DNA of 64,000 bases from Bacteroidales bacterium (GCA_024400455.1 JAKSMU010000006.1:113660-177659); one strand, 5' to 3'. Shown: positions 8,820-19,229, counted from the first letter of the stretch. The notes: generated by a model not told the origin, from the letters alone. Numbers and translations: made by a program.

Positions 8820-11800
8820 TTATTTCTTCGTTTTCTCGGCAATCCAATTCCTTGCATTGACGAAAGCCTCAATCCAAGGTGCCACTTCATCGTTCTTGCG
8901 CTCATCAGGATAGAAGGCCCACTGCCAAGGCAGGAAGGCACGCTCGAGGTGAGGCATCATGGCCAAATGGCGGCCATCGTTGGAGCAAATGCCAGCCACC
9001 GACCAGTCGCTGCCATTCGGGTTGCCCGGATATTCGTCCTGTCCGTAGGTCATCACGATGTCGTATTGATCACGGTAGCATGGGAAATAGAAACGGCCTT
9101 CGCCGTGGGCAATCCACACACCGAGACGGCGGCCCGAAAGTGATGAGAGCATCACGCTGTCGTTTTGCGCAATCTCGACATTCAGGAATGACGATTCGAA
9201 CTTGTGAGAATCATTGTGTTTCATCACCGGATGTTCCTCATGATCAGGATAAAGCAGGCCGAGTTCCATCATCAGCTGGCAGCCGTTGCAGACGCCCAAA
9301 CTCAAAGTGTCTTCACGGGCATAGAAGTTATCAAGAGCTTTCTTAGCCTTTTCATTATAAAGGAATGCGCCAGCCCAACCCTTGGCGGAACCCAAGACAT
9401 CGGAATTGGAGAAGCCACCGACAAAGACAATCATGTTGACATCTGTCAAATCTTCGCGGCCCGAAGTCAAATCGGTCATGTGAATGTCCTTGACATCGAA
9501 ACCGGCCAGATAGAGTGCGTAAGCCATTTCACGGTCACCGTTATCGCCCTTTTCGCGGATGATGGCAGCCTTGATACCTGACTTCTTCCGGCGGTGCATA
9601 TCAATGCCCAAATCGGCAGCCTTGCCAGTGAAATTACGGCCAAAGCTGTAATGCAGGTATTGGTTCTTGTAGTTCTGGAAACGTTCCAAAGCCTTGCGTT
9701 CGCCGCTCTGCTTTCTGTCGAGCAGATAGGACGACTTGAACCACAAATCGCGCAAAGCATCAATATCGAAGGTGCGGAGATGACCTTGATGGTCAATGAC
9801 CAATTTGCGGGCTTTGGAAAGTGTACCGATTGCATTGAACTTCACGCCAGCCTCACGCAACATTTGGCGGGCAACGCCATCGTTTTTCACTTGAATGACG
9901 ACAGAAGGTCTTTCGCAGAAGAGAACCGCGAACAAATCTTCCTTGTCGAAGTCCCTAAGGCTGATGTTCATGCCGCCTTCGGTATTGGCGAAATTCATTT
10001 CCAACAAAGTGGTAATCAAACCGCCAGCCGACACATCGTGACCTGCAAGCACCAGACCTTCTTCGATCAGATGCTGAATGGCATTGAATGCCTTTCTGAA
10101 ATAGGCCGGACTCTTCACATCAGGCGTAACCTGACCCACTGCGCCAAGAGTCTGAGCGAAACTGCTGCCGCCCAAATTGAAGCCATCTTTCGAGAAGTCG
10201 ATGTAAAGCAATTCGGAGTTTTCGTCTTGTTTCACGACTGGACGGATGGTCTTGCGGACATTGGTCACTTCGCCAGCAGCCGAAACGATGACCGTGCCAG
10301 GAGCCACAACCTTTTCGCCATCAGGATATTTCTGCGTCATGGAGAGGGAATCCTTGCCCGTCGGGACATTGATGCCTAAAGCCACGCAATAGTCGCTCAA
10401 AGCCTTGACAGCCTGATACAAACGAGCGGTTTCGCCTTCCTGCTTGGCAGGCCACATCCAGTTGGCGCTCAACGAGATACCCGTGAGATTATCCTGAATC
10501 GGTGCCCAAACTATGTTCGTCAAAGCCTCGGAGACCGACAAACGCGAAGCGGCAGCCGGATCAATGAGGCCAGCAATTGGCGCATGGCCCAAAGCGGTGG
10601 CAATGCCACGGATGCCCTGATAGTCCAAAGCGCTGATGCCCAAGTTGCTCAACGGAAGCTGAAGTTCGCCCACACATTGCTGCTGTGCCACGCGGCCCGT
10701 AACGGAACGGTCGACTTTGTTGGTCAACCAATCCTTGCAAGCAACGGCTTCAAGCTGAAGCACTTGCTCGACATATTTATGTAAATTACGCTTGTTGTAA
10801 GTGATTTTCTTGAAATGATAAGGCTTCTCGGTGTCGTGCAAGACCGTCTTAGGCGCACTGCCGAAGAAATCGGAGATGGCGAGGTCGATAGGTGCCGTGC
10901 CTTTCTTGCGGGCAAAACGCAGACGCTCGTCGCCAGTCACTTGACCGACTTCGTAATAAGGCGCGCGTTCACGTTCAGCGGTTTCCTTGATGACCTTCAA
11001 GGCTTTCTTGTTGACCAGCAGGCCCATGCGTTCCTGCGATTCGTTACCGATGATTTCCTTATCGGACAAAGTCGGGTCGCCCACAGGCAGATTATCGACA
11101 TAGACCACGCCGCCGGCATCTTCAATCAGTTCGGAGAGGCAGTTCAAGTGACCGCCTGCGCCGTGATCGTGGATGGAACGGATTGGATTTTCATCGCTTT
11201 CGGCCATGGCACGAATCACGTTGGCCACGCGCTTTTGCATTTCAGGATTGGCGCGCTGCACGGCATTCAGCTCGATGGCGTTGCTGTATTGTCCCGTATC
11301 GACGCTCGAAACGGCACCGCCACCCATACCGATGCGGTAGTTGTCGCCACCCAAGACCACGATGACATCACCTTCTTCAGGTTCCAGTTTCTTGGCATCT
11401 TCCTTTTTGGCAAAGCCAATGCCACCGGCCAGCATGATGACCTTATCGTAGCCCAAACTCTGTTCTTCCTGATGTTCGAAAGTCAAAAGGCTGCCGTTGA
11501 TGAGCGGTTGGCCGAACTTATTGCCGAAATCGGAGGCACCGTTGGAAGCCTTGATAAGAATCTCTTCTGGAGTCTGATAGAGCCAAGGACGCGCTTCGCA
11601 ATCCTTTTCCCACTCGCGGCCTTCCTCGGTGCGCGGATAGGATGTCATATAGACCGCAGTGCCAGCCAAAGGCAAACTGCCCTGACCGCCGGCCAAACGG
11701 TCGCGGATTTCGCCGCCGCTACCCGTAGCAGCACCATTGAAAGGCTCGACGGTGGTCGGGAAATTATGTGTTTCGGCTTTCAGCGAAATGATGGTGTCAA

Positions 11801-12512
11801 TATCCTTAATCTGGAAATAATCAGCCTTGTTTTGGGTTTTTGGCGCAAACTGCTCGACTTTCGGGCCGAGAACAAAAGCCACATTATCCTTGTAAGCCGA
11901 GACCAATCTGTTTGGATTTTCCTTCGAAGTCCGCTTGATGAGAGCAAACAAAGTGTTCGGCATCTTTTTTCCGTTGATGATGAAAGTGCCGTTGAAAATC
12001 TTGTGGCGGCAGTGCTCCGAGTTGACCTGTGCGAAGCCATACACCTCACTGTCAGTGAGTTTACGGCCAATCTTTTCCTCGATGCTCTTCAGATATGCCA
12101 TTTCCTCCGGACTGAGGGCAAGACCTTCCTGCTGGTTGTACGACTCGATGTCGTCGATATATTTCAAAGGTTCGGGCTGGCGGTCGATGAGGAAGACATT
12201 CTGGTCCAAATCCTTGTAACGCGCCTGCAGCATCGGGTCGAAAGAGGCGTTTTCATTGTCCACTTTGTGGAATTCCTCGATGCGGATGATGCCCGTAAGG
12301 CCCATGTTCTGGGTGATTTCCACGGCATTGGTGCTCCAAGGCGTAATCATCTCGCGGCGCGGGCCTACGAAATAGCCTTTCAGCGACTTTGTGGTGACCT
12401 GTTTAGCATTGCCAAACAGCCAGGAAAGTTTCCTGATGTCTTCAGGTGATTGCTCAACGCGCGTGTCAACTGCTATAACACGCTGATTGTCAGATTGAAA
12501 AAAACATATCAT
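8820..12512 (-). CDS. purL: phosphoribosylformylglycinamidine synthase (single-chain form)
   Basis: This 1230-residue enzyme carries out step four of purine synthesis: it converts FGAR, ATP and glutamine to FGAM. It is the large single-chain type, with an N-terminal PurS-like domain, two repeated AIRS-type domains (LKAETHNFPTTVEPFNGAA; GDNYRIGMGGGA; HDVSAGGLITTLLEM) and a C-terminal glutamine amidotransferase domain. The amidotransferase nucleophile is in LGVCNGCQLMMELG and the His in WIAHGEGRFYF. Length is slightly below the ~1290 of the E. coli enzyme. A -7 box lies about 33 bases upstream, so it is likely transcribed alone. Confidence 0.96.
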   Translation of the reverse strand: MICFFQSDNQRVIAVDTRVEQSPEDIRKLSWLFGNAKQVTTKSLKGYFVGPRREMITPWSTNAVEITQNMGLTGIIRIEEFHKVDNENASFDPMLQARYKDLDQNVFLIDRQPEPLKYIDDIESYNQQEGLALSPEEMAYLKSIEEKIGRKLTDSEVYGFAQVNSEHCRHKIFNGTFIINGKKMPNTLFALIKRTSKENPNRLVSAYKDNVAFVLGPKVEQFAPKTQNKADYFQIKDIDTIISLKAETHNFPTTVEPFNGAATGSGGEIRDRLAGGQGSLPLAGTAVYMTSYPRTEEGREWEKDCEARPWLYQTPEEILIKASNGASDFGNKFGQPLINGSLLTFEHQEEQSLGYDKVIMLAGGIGFAKKEDAKKLEPEEGDVIVVLGGDNYRIGMGGGAVSSVDTGQYSNAIELNAVQRANPEMQKRVANVIRAMAESDENPIRSIHDHGAGGHLNCLSELIEDAGGVVYVDNLPVGDPTLSDKEIIGNESQERMGLLVNKKALKVIKETAERERAPYYEVGQVTGDERLRFARKKGTAPIDLAISDFFGSAPKTVLHDTEKPYHFKKITYNKRNLHKYVEQVLQLEAVACKDWLTNKVDRSVTGRVAQQQCVGELQLPLSNLGISALDYQGIRGIATALGHAPIAGLIDPAAASRLSVSEALTNIVWAPIQDNLTGISLSANWMWPAKQEGETARLYQAVKALSDYCVALGINVPTGKDSLSMTQKYPDGEKVVAPGTVIVSAAGEVTNVRKTIRPVVKQDENSELLYIDFSKDGFNLGGSSFAQTLGAVGQVTPDVKSPAYFRKAFNAIQHLIEEGLVLAGHDVSAGGLITTLLEMNFANTEGGMNISLRDFDKEDLFAVLFCERPSVVIQVKNDGVARQMLREAGVKFNAIGTLSKARKLVIDHQGHLRTFDIDALRDLWFKSSYLLDRKQSGERKALERFQNYKNQYLHYSFGRNFTGKAADLGIDMHRRKKSGIKAAIIREKGDNGDREMAYALYLAGFDVKDIHMTDLTSGREDLTDVNMIVFVGGFSNSDVLGSAKGWAGAFLYNEKAKKALDNFYAREDTLSLGVCNGCQLMMELGLLYPDHEEHPVMKHNDSHKFESSFLNVEIAQNDSVMLSSLSGRRLGVWIAHGEGRFYFPCYRDQYDIVMTYGQDEYPGNPNGSDWSVAGICSNDGRHLAMMPHLERAFLPWQWAFYPDERKNDEVAPWIEAFVNARNWIAEKTKK

Positions 12513-12544
12513 AATAGCGGATATTTTGTTGCAACAATATGCCG

Positions 12545-12552
12545 CAAAGATA
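12545..12552 (-). promoter_or_regulatory. -7 box of purL
   Basis: TATCTTTG on the minus strand fits TAnnTTTG; the predicted start near 12538 leaves a leader of about 25 bases. No clear -33 box was seen. Confidence 0.45.
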
Positions 12553-12699
12553 GGTTTTTTTGAGAAAGAAAACGAAGGAATTAGGCGGTTTTATTTTTGA
12601 AAAGAGTTTCTTCTTTCGAATAAAAAGACGCAGAAAACAAAATTAAAAACATACGGAAAGAAGCATATTTACCAAAATACTCATTTTCAAAACACTAAC

Positions 12700-12832
12700 A
12701 AGAACTTTGTCATTTTTCCATACAAATTTATATGTGTTTTTGTCATTTTTCCATATAAAATCAATGTCATTTTTGTCATTTTTCCATATAAATTCAGGAT
12801 GATTTTTGTCATTAATTCCGAAAAATAATCCA
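12700..12832. repeat. 33-bp tandem repeat, four units
   Basis: The word TTTGTCATTTTTCCATA recurs with exact 33-base spacing (its G at 12709, 12742, 12775, 12808; the last unit is degenerate). Because 33 is a multiple of three, the minus strand reads as an open frame with an 11-residue repeat containing FIWKNDKN. The frame (12643-12840) has no other sign of being a gene. Confidence 0.8.
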
Positions 12833-12880
12833 AAAATCAAATTGTCTAGTTGTCAAAATGTCTAATTGTCCCCAAAACCA

Positions 12881-15355
12881 TCAATACATTTCTTCAGAGC
12901 CTTCGTAGCCGTCATCGCCTCCGCTTTCCATATCGCGACGGTTGCGCTTGCCCATCTGCTGATTGATGCGGTAACTGAAATTCAGCGACATGGAAGTGCG
13001 GTTCCAGGTGCTGTTGCTGTATTGCCAGAAGTTGTCGCCCCACGACTCGCCGCCATGACCACGCGTGCCGAACACATCGCGCACATTGAAAGTGATGGTG
13101 CCGTTGCCCTTGAACACTTCCTTGCTGGCCGCCACATCGAGCCACCATTCGCCGTCGCGCATGCCAAGCGGTTCCTTATGCGGTCCCATGACGTGGGCGG
13201 TAAGCTGAATGTCAAAGCCTTTCACAATGGTGAATTTCGACATCAGGCGAGCGAAGCACATCCACGATTCGGTCTCGTAAAACTTTTCGTTAATGTAGCC
13301 GCTGGTATAGGAACGGAAGAAATTGACATTGCCGTTCAGGTTCCACCATTTCAGGATTTGTCCCTGCACCACGGCCTCAGCACCGAAATCGTTGGAAGTC
13401 CCGAAATTGATTGGCATACTGTAATAGACGCCATCTTCCTCGTAGGTGTAATGACGTCTCGTATCAACGCCATGACGGTAATATGCGATGAAATTGAAGG
13501 TGGTCTGATCCCAGAAATGAATGTAACCCAATTCGTAGCTGTCCATGTAGGTAGGTCTCAAGCCAGGATTGCCCATGCGAATGTTACGGTTGTCGTTGTA
13601 CGAACGGAACGGGCTCATCTCCCAAAATCCTGGACGACGGATGCGGCGCGTGTAGCTCACCTGCAACTGGTTGTTTTCGTTGAAGGAATAATTCAAGTGC
13701 GCACTTGGGAACAGGTTGATGTAAGGTTTGCCGCCGTTGATGGAATCGGTGCCATCGTGAGCATAACCTTTCAGATTCGTATAAATGTCGGTCAGTTCGG
13801 CACGCACGCCAACCTGCGCCGACCAACGGCCCCAGTCGTTACCAAGACTCGAGTACAAAGCCGCCACATGTTCGTAATAATCAAAGTCGTAGCAATAATC
13901 CGACAGCGGATTGTAAATGCCCAAGCTGTCTTTTTCAGAGACTGTTGATATGCTGTTAATATCACGATAAGTGTATTTTGCGCCAATCTCCCACTGCGCC
14001 TTTTCGGCAAACGGATGCACATAGTCGACCGTGCCCTGCAGGTTGCGCATACTTTCATTTTCAGTGGTCTGCTGGAACAATTGCGAAATGACATGATCCA
14101 TCGCCTGCGGACTTTGGTAAATGCTTTCGGTAATGTCGGAATTCGAATTTTCAAAGTCCTGGAAATATCGCAATTCCGCTTTCAGGCTACGGCCTTTGCG
14201 CTCGAAAGTCTTGTCGTAGGTAGCAGAAATCTCAAACATCGGCGATGTCTCGTACCAATCTTCGGAACGCACATCGTAGGACGATGAATCCATGAGCGGA
14301 TAGGAATCGTAATACTCGACGACCGGATGCGAGAAATTCTTGCCGTAACGCACCATTCCCGAAAGGCTCACAATATCATTATCAGTGATGTAATAATCGG
14401 CACCAAGGCGGAAATTGACACCATCACGGCCCATGGTGCGCTCAGTCGTTTGGTCGGTAATCTGCTGGAAAAGCGTGTCATGCGTCGGCGTGATGGAATC
14501 GAAACGCTTGGTGAGGTTGACGCCGCCACCGAGATTGGATCGATGGTTGTAGCCCACGCTGCTGAACAGATTCCAACGTTTCAGGCGGTAATTGCCCGTA
14601 AATGATGCGCCATACTGCCAAGGATAGCCGCCACGCACATTCAAGGCGCCATTGAAACCTTGGCGTTTGTCTTTCTTCAAAACGATATTGATGATACCCG
14701 CCGAACCTTCGGCATCGTAACGTACCGAAGGATTGGTGATAACTTCCACACGTTCAATCATATCGGCCTGCAAGGTGCGCAAAGCATCCTGTGTGCTCAT
14801 GCCTGAAAGTCCCGACTCCTTGCCATCGACCAAAATGCGAACGCCTTCATCGCCACGCAGACTGACATTGCCTTCCACATCGACGGAAACGGCAGGAATG
14901 TTTTCCAAAACCTCAATAGCATTGCCGGCAGAATTGCTGACATCCTTGCCCACATTGAAAACACGCTTGTCCAAAGTCATTTCGTAAGTGCTGACCTCGG
15001 CCACCACATTCACCTCGTTCAGCATCTGACTATCAGGCGAAAGGGCAATTTTACCCACATCGTAAGGGTTCTTTTTCCCATCAAGCGTAATGTTCTTGTA
15101 AGTCGGGACAAAGCCCATAAACTGGATTTCGAGCACATAACGTCCTTTTTCCAATTGCATTGAAAACGAACCATTTGGTTCGGTAATGCAACCTTGAACG
15201 AAAGTAGAATCGGGCAGCGAACAGGCACGCACCGTGGCATATTCCATAGGCGAACCTGTGGTGTTGTCAATCACTTTTCCCTTGACGGTGATGGCTGCAA
15301 AAGCAGTCTGAACAAAACAAATAAGAGTCAGCAGTAAAGCCAAACGAGTTTTCAT
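12881..15355 (-). CDS. TonB-dependent outer-membrane receptor-like protein
   Basis: This 824-residue outer-membrane protein has a signal peptide (MKTRLALLLTLICFVQTAFA) and a carboxypeptidase-regulatory-like beta-sandwich at about 22-105 (VKGKVIDNTTGSPMEYATV). A plug domain follows at about 125-225 (ENIPAVSVDVEGNVSLRGD, ITNPSVRYDAEGSAGIINI), then a long beta-barrel of the OMP_b-brl_3 type. The last barrel strand (SMSLNFSYRIN) is followed by an acidic tail (GGDDGYEGSEEMY), unlike the usual terminal aromatic residue. The family imports ligands using TonB energy; the substrate is not evident. A -7 box at 15391-15398 fits transcription as a single gene. Confidence 0.87.
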   Translation of the reverse strand: MKTRLALLLTLICFVQTAFAAITVKGKVIDNTTGSPMEYATVRACSLPDSTFVQGCITEPNGSFSMQLEKGRYVLEIQFMGFVPTYKNITLDGKKNPYDVGKIALSPDSQMLNEVNVVAEVSTYEMTLDKRVFNVGKDVSNSAGNAIEVLENIPAVSVDVEGNVSLRGDEGVRILVDGKESGLSGMSTQDALRTLQADMIERVEVITNPSVRYDAEGSAGIINIVLKKDKRQGFNGALNVRGGYPWQYGASFTGNYRLKRWNLFSSVGYNHRSNLGGGVNLTKRFDSITPTHDTLFQQITDQTTERTMGRDGVNFRLGADYYITDNDIVSLSGMVRYGKNFSHPVVEYYDSYPLMDSSSYDVRSEDWYETSPMFEISATYDKTFERKGRSLKAELRYFQDFENSNSDITESIYQSPQAMDHVISQLFQQTTENESMRNLQGTVDYVHPFAEKAQWEIGAKYTYRDINSISTVSEKDSLGIYNPLSDYCYDFDYYEHVAALYSSLGNDWGRWSAQVGVRAELTDIYTNLKGYAHDGTDSINGGKPYINLFPSAHLNYSFNENNQLQVSYTRRIRRPGFWEMSPFRSYNDNRNIRMGNPGLRPTYMDSYELGYIHFWDQTTFNFIAYYRHGVDTRRHYTYEEDGVYYSMPINFGTSNDFGAEAVVQGQILKWWNLNGNVNFFRSYTSGYINEKFYETESWMCFARLMSKFTIVKGFDIQLTAHVMGPHKEPLGMRDGEWWLDVAASKEVFKGNGTITFNVRDVFGTRGHGGESWGDNFWQYSNSTWNRTSMSLNFSYRINQQMGKRNRRDMESGGDDGYEGSEEMY

Positions 15356-15390
15356 AAAAAATAAGATTTGCCGTTTTCAAAATGAATTGG

Positions 15391-15398
15391 CAAAGGTA
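15391..15398 (-). promoter_or_regulatory. -7 box of the TonB-receptor gene
   Basis: TACCTTTG on the minus strand fits TAnnTTTG; expected start near 15384, about 30 bases before the ATG. Confidence 0.45.
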
Positions 15399-15467
15399 GC
15401 AATTTTTGGCGAAAGAAAAGCCAGAAATTATGGAAACGCGATTTTTCTGCCTTGAAACGGCGGAAAA

Positions 15468-17954
15468 TCACATCGGGTCAACATCAATCTGGATTTGCAC
15501 TGATTTGTAATCTGGATTTTGCTGGAACAAACGTATCTGTTGCGAAATGATTTCCTTTACCTGCTGCGCATTGTATTCCCGTTTGAATTTCACCATCATT
15601 TGCTTGATATACAGGTTTTTCACTCTTGAAACAACGGGATATTCCGGTCCCAACAAATCCTGCTGGAAAATCGGGCGGAGCATAAATGCCAGTTCTGCTG
15701 CTGCAGGATTCAACTTCTGATAGTCCTTGTGCTTCAAACGGATGAGAATCAGGCGGTAATAAGGCGGATAGCCGAACTGACGGCGCGTCACCATCTGCTT
15801 GTCGTACAAGCCTTTGAAGTCGTTGCGCAAGACATCCTGCAAGACAGGATGTGCCGGTTCATAAGTCTGGATGATGACTCTGCCCTGTTTGCCTTTTCGG
15901 CCCGCACGGCCAGCCACTTGCGACATCAGCTGAAAGCTGCGCTCGTGCGCGCGAAAATCGGGATAAGAAAGCATGTTGTCGGCATTCAGAATGCCCACAA
16001 CTTTCACAGAATCAAAGTCCAAACCTTTGGTGACCATTTGCGTTCCGACCAAAATATTGGTTTCCTTATCCTGGAAATGTTCCAAAATGCTTTGATAGTC
16101 GTTGCGCGAGCGTGTGGTGTCCAAATCGAGACGCGCGACCTTGGCTTCTGGCATCACCAATTGCAGGTCCTCCTCGATTTTTTCAGTACCGAAACCATGC
16201 ATTTTTATATTGGCACTGTGGCAGTTAGGACATTCCGTCGGGACGCTGGCCGTATAGCCGCAATAGTGACAGCGCAACACATTTTGCTGCTTGTGATAAA
16301 TCAGACTCACGTCGCAATTGATGCACTGCGGCACATAATGGCAGTCGTCGCATTCCAAACGCAGCGAAAAGCCACGGCGGTTCTGGAACAGAATCACCTG
16401 ATTCTTTTCCTCCAAAGTCTCTTTCATGGCATCGATGAGCGTACCGCCAAAATCGGCCTGCATGGTCTTACGGCGCTTCTCCACACGCATATCGCTCAAA
16501 ATGATTTCGGGCATCTGCACACCACCGAAACGCTCCGTGATTTCAACCAACTTAAATCGGTTGTTCAACGCATTGTAATAACTCTCGTAAGAAGGCGTCG
16601 CCGAGCCGAGCAAAACCTTAGCCTTGTGCATGGCGGCCAGCACGATGGCGGCATCGCGGGCATTGTAACGCGGCGCAGGGTCGACTTGCTTGAACGAACT
16701 GTCGTGTTCCTCGTCAACGATGATGAGGCCAATGTCAGAATAAGGCAAAAAGATGGCCGAGCGGGAACCGATGATAATCTGATGGCGGTTTGATTTCGTT
16801 TTGGCGAAATCGCGCACCTGTTCCAAAACCTCCACCCTTTCGTTGATGCCGTAACGCGAATGATAAACGCCTAACCTTTCACCGAAATATTGTTTCAGAC
16901 GATTGATAATCTGTGCAGTGAGTGCAATTTCAGGCAAAAGATAAAGCACCTGTTTGCCTTGGTCGATAGCTTCCTTTATCAGTTTGATATAGATTTCGGT
17001 CTTGCCCGAAGAAGTCACGCCATGCAGCAAAACAGGCTTGTTTTCCTCAAAACCTTGCTTGATTTGGTCGAAAGCTTTTTGCTGGGCTTCAGTCAGTTGA
17101 ATGGTTGAGACATCAGTCTGCACCTTGTATTCCTTCAATCTACTGACTTTCTTTTCGTAAATCTCAAAAATGCCTTTCTCCGACATGGTTTTCAAAGCCG
17201 TGGAGTTGGCATTGGCTTTTTTCAGCAATTCACTGGCCAACACATCATTATCGCAGTCGCCACCTAAGGTGAAATAAGCCAGCAGGATTTCCAACTGCTT
17301 GAAAGCCCTTTTGGTGAGGGCATCCATCAGTTCCTGGATTTTCTGCTCGTCGCGATACTCAGCCGTAAGCCGAGCAAAACGCTCATACTTAGCCTTATAC
17401 TTCTCGTTCAGTTCCTCTTCCATCACCACAATGCCTTTTTCCATCATGGTGCGAATGAGCGGCATGACTTTCTTGAAACCGATGATTTTGCTGACTTCGC
17501 TGATGGTGATTTTCGGCTTGATCTGCAAAGCCTCGACAATCATGTATTCGAAATCGTTCAAGGATTGCGTATCAAGCACGAAATCAGGCGACAAGGCAAT
17601 CGCCGACTCGCTGCTCAGCTTGAGCGCAGCCGGCAAAGCCGCCTGCATCACTTCGCCAAGATGACACATGTAATATTGCCTGACCCAATCCCAAAACTTC
17701 AACTGGATGTCGTTCACAAGCGGTTCATCGTCAAGGATATCCATCAGATATTTTACCTCAACAGTGGGCACCTGTTCCGACAGGCTGACGATAAGTCCCG
17801 ACATGATTTTGGTCTTGCCGAACTGCACCACCGCCCTCTGTCCTACGCGCACCAAATCATTCATCGCGAAAGGCACACGATAAGTGAAAGTTCCCGGCAC
17901 AGGAATCGGCAGCAGAATCTCTGCAAACAATGTTATGCGACCTTCGTCAGACAT
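15468..17954 (-). CDS. priA: primosomal protein N' (replication-restart helicase PriA)
   Basis: This 828-residue 3'-5' DNA helicase restarts stalled replication forks by loading the replicative helicase. It has an N-terminal DNA-binding domain (MSDEGRITLFAEILLPIPVPG region), Walker A GVTSSGKTE at about residue 315, and the helicase II motif IIVDEEHDSSF. A zinc-binding insert of paired cysteines (CDDCHYVPQCINC, CHYCGY, CPNC) precedes the C-terminal helicase motifs (GTQMVTKGLDFD, QVAGRAGRKGK). Length is normal. Its ATG lies three bases after the stop of the T9SS plug-type gene, so the two are co-transcribed. Confidence 0.96.
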   Translation of the reverse strand: MSDEGRITLFAEILLPIPVPGTFTYRVPFAMNDLVRVGQRAVVQFGKTKIMSGLIVSLSEQVPTVEVKYLMDILDDEPLVNDIQLKFWDWVRQYYMCHLGEVMQAALPAALKLSSESAIALSPDFVLDTQSLNDFEYMIVEALQIKPKITISEVSKIIGFKKVMPLIRTMMEKGIVVMEEELNEKYKAKYERFARLTAEYRDEQKIQELMDALTKRAFKQLEILLAYFTLGGDCDNDVLASELLKKANANSTALKTMSEKGIFEIYEKKVSRLKEYKVQTDVSTIQLTEAQQKAFDQIKQGFEENKPVLLHGVTSSGKTEIYIKLIKEAIDQGKQVLYLLPEIALTAQIINRLKQYFGERLGVYHSRYGINERVEVLEQVRDFAKTKSNRHQIIIGSRSAIFLPYSDIGLIIVDEEHDSSFKQVDPAPRYNARDAAIVLAAMHKAKVLLGSATPSYESYYNALNNRFKLVEITERFGGVQMPEIILSDMRVEKRRKTMQADFGGTLIDAMKETLEEKNQVILFQNRRGFSLRLECDDCHYVPQCINCDVSLIYHKQQNVLRCHYCGYTASVPTECPNCHSANIKMHGFGTEKIEEDLQLVMPEAKVARLDLDTTRSRNDYQSILEHFQDKETNILVGTQMVTKGLDFDSVKVVGILNADNMLSYPDFRAHERSFQLMSQVAGRAGRKGKQGRVIIQTYEPAHPVLQDVLRNDFKGLYDKQMVTRRQFGYPPYYRLILIRLKHKDYQKLNPAAAELAFMLRPIFQQDLLGPEYPVVSRVKNLYIKQMMVKFKREYNAQQVKEIISQQIRLFQQNPDYKSVQIQIDVDPM

Positions 17955-17957
17955 AAA

Positions 17958-19229
17958 TCAATGTGAATTAACCACCGAATAACCAATCAGTTCATCATAA
18001 CCTTTGGTCGGGTTAAAGTAGTAGAAATAAAGCGAATACACGTTGTTGGTCTCCCAAAAACTGCCTGCCGTCAAGTCCGTTGAGACTATGCCCGTTTTCC
18101 GGTCAGCCGTGGCAAACATGAAATTGTAAAAACCTTGTTTCAGCAGCATCGAACAAGTGTAGCCACGCAGTTTGTAATCGTAGGTCATTCTGTTGTTGTC
18201 GTTGAAAATCCAATCGTTGATGGCACCCATGATGTAGACATCCTCAGTCAAAGGCGAATCCCAACGCAAGAAGAAATTCACCCAAGCATAATCAGCTTCA
18301 GTGGACGTGTCAAGATTCTCATTTTCAACACGAATGAATTTCTTTCCGTGAACATCTTCGTAGGTGGAATAAGGTTTCCGTGCCCGCGATTCGCAAGTCA
18401 GAATATCAATCACATACGATTCATCGGTTTGGTAAATGTGCGCCAGATTCTCCGACTGGAAGCGGAAATTGCTGATGTCGAAACGGCGATATTGGTTGGA
18501 ACCATCGAAAACCGTCAGCGGATTATGTTCAAAGGAAATGTAATCGGGATAGACGTATGATGGCTTCAAGCCCTCAACGGCATTGTCCCAACGTCCGTTT
18601 TGACGAATGGTCAAATTACTGTATTGCTGCACATTACCCGTAGGAATATTGCTCATCACGGCACGGATATCAAGTTGCTGATGCGTGTCGGTCAGCGACA
18701 AATCATCGGGATAACGCGGCACTGATGCACCGATATGAGCCTTCTCGTCGATGACCATGAAACGGCGCGTGAAATAGATGTTTTCCTCGCTCATGTCATC
18801 ACCGAAAACAATGAGCAGATAATTGCCCGAAATGAGCGGCTGCATGTCTTCCTTCGGAAAAACCAGCTGATAATTGACATAATCAATCAGCGTATTTACT
18901 GAAAAAGCATAATCATCAATTCGGTCGGAGTCGAAACCCGAAGCATATTGTATGCGCTGAATGTCAGTGGGTTGCCAATCGTGCGTGCAATGAATGAAAG
19001 TATAGTTCAGCACATCACCATTGCCGCCAAGAATATCAAATGACAAAGTGAGCCTTTCTACCATATCATCCAACGGAATAATCGGGTCATTCAACTGATT
19101 GCCGTCAGCATAAAGCAGAACGGTCTGAACCTCAGGCTTATAGTTTAAGTCGCCATAATATGGCAAATCCTGGGCAAAAATTGACAACGGGAGGCAAAAA
19201 GCCAATAACGTGAATAATACTTTCTTCAT
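17958..19229 (-). CDS. type IX secretion system plug-type protein (DUF5103)
   Basis: This 423-residue exported protein has a signal peptide (MKKVLFTLLAFCLPLSIFAQ) and matches the pattern I know for DUF5103: LTLSFDILGGNGDVLNYTF, HCTHDWQPTDIQRIQYASGF, SGNYLLIVFGDD, FTRRFMV and QNGRWDNAVEGLKPSYV in that order. In Flavobacterium a member of this family is the Plug that closes the periplasmic side of the SprA translocon, so a role in T9SS is likely here. The window also holds T9SS cargo and a PorV/PorQ-like protein. It heads an operon with priA. Assignment is by motif memory, not a search. Confidence 0.8.
   Translation of the reverse strand: MKKVLFTLLAFCLPLSIFAQDLPYYGDLNYKPEVQTVLLYADGNQLNDPIIPLDDMVERLTLSFDILGGNGDVLNYTFIHCTHDWQPTDIQRIQYASGFDSDRIDDYAFSVNTLIDYVNYQLVFPKEDMQPLISGNYLLIVFGDDMSEENIYFTRRFMVIDEKAHIGASVPRYPDDLSLTDTHQQLDIRAVMSNIPTGNVQQYSNLTIRQNGRWDNAVEGLKPSYVYPDYISFEHNPLTVFDGSNQYRRFDISNFRFQSENLAHIYQTDESYVIDILTCESRARKPYSTYEDVHGKKFIRVENENLDTSTEADYAWVNFFLRWDSPLTEDVYIMGAINDWIFNDNNRMTYDYKLRGYTCSMLLKQGFYNFMFATADRKTGIVSTDLTAGSFWETNNVYSLYFYYFNPTKGYDELIGYSVVNSH

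Larger units (their letters stand above)
12513..12880. other. 368-base intergenic region
   Basis: It lies between the start of purL and the end of a TonB-receptor gene, both on the minus strand. It contains the purL -7 box, a four-unit 33-bp tandem repeat (12700-12832) and a short stretch of repeated TTGTC words near 12842-12870. I see no gene beyond the repeat-derived open frame. Confidence 0.6.

Noticed and set aside
10815..12449. 544-residue plus-strand frame inside purL
   Set aside because: It is the antisense shadow of purL; the minus-strand product has intact PurL motifs throughout.
12643..12840. 65-residue FIWKNDKN protein gene
   Set aside because: It consists of the 33-bp repeat plus unrelated ends, has no ribosome-binding or promoter evidence, and the last unit is degenerate.
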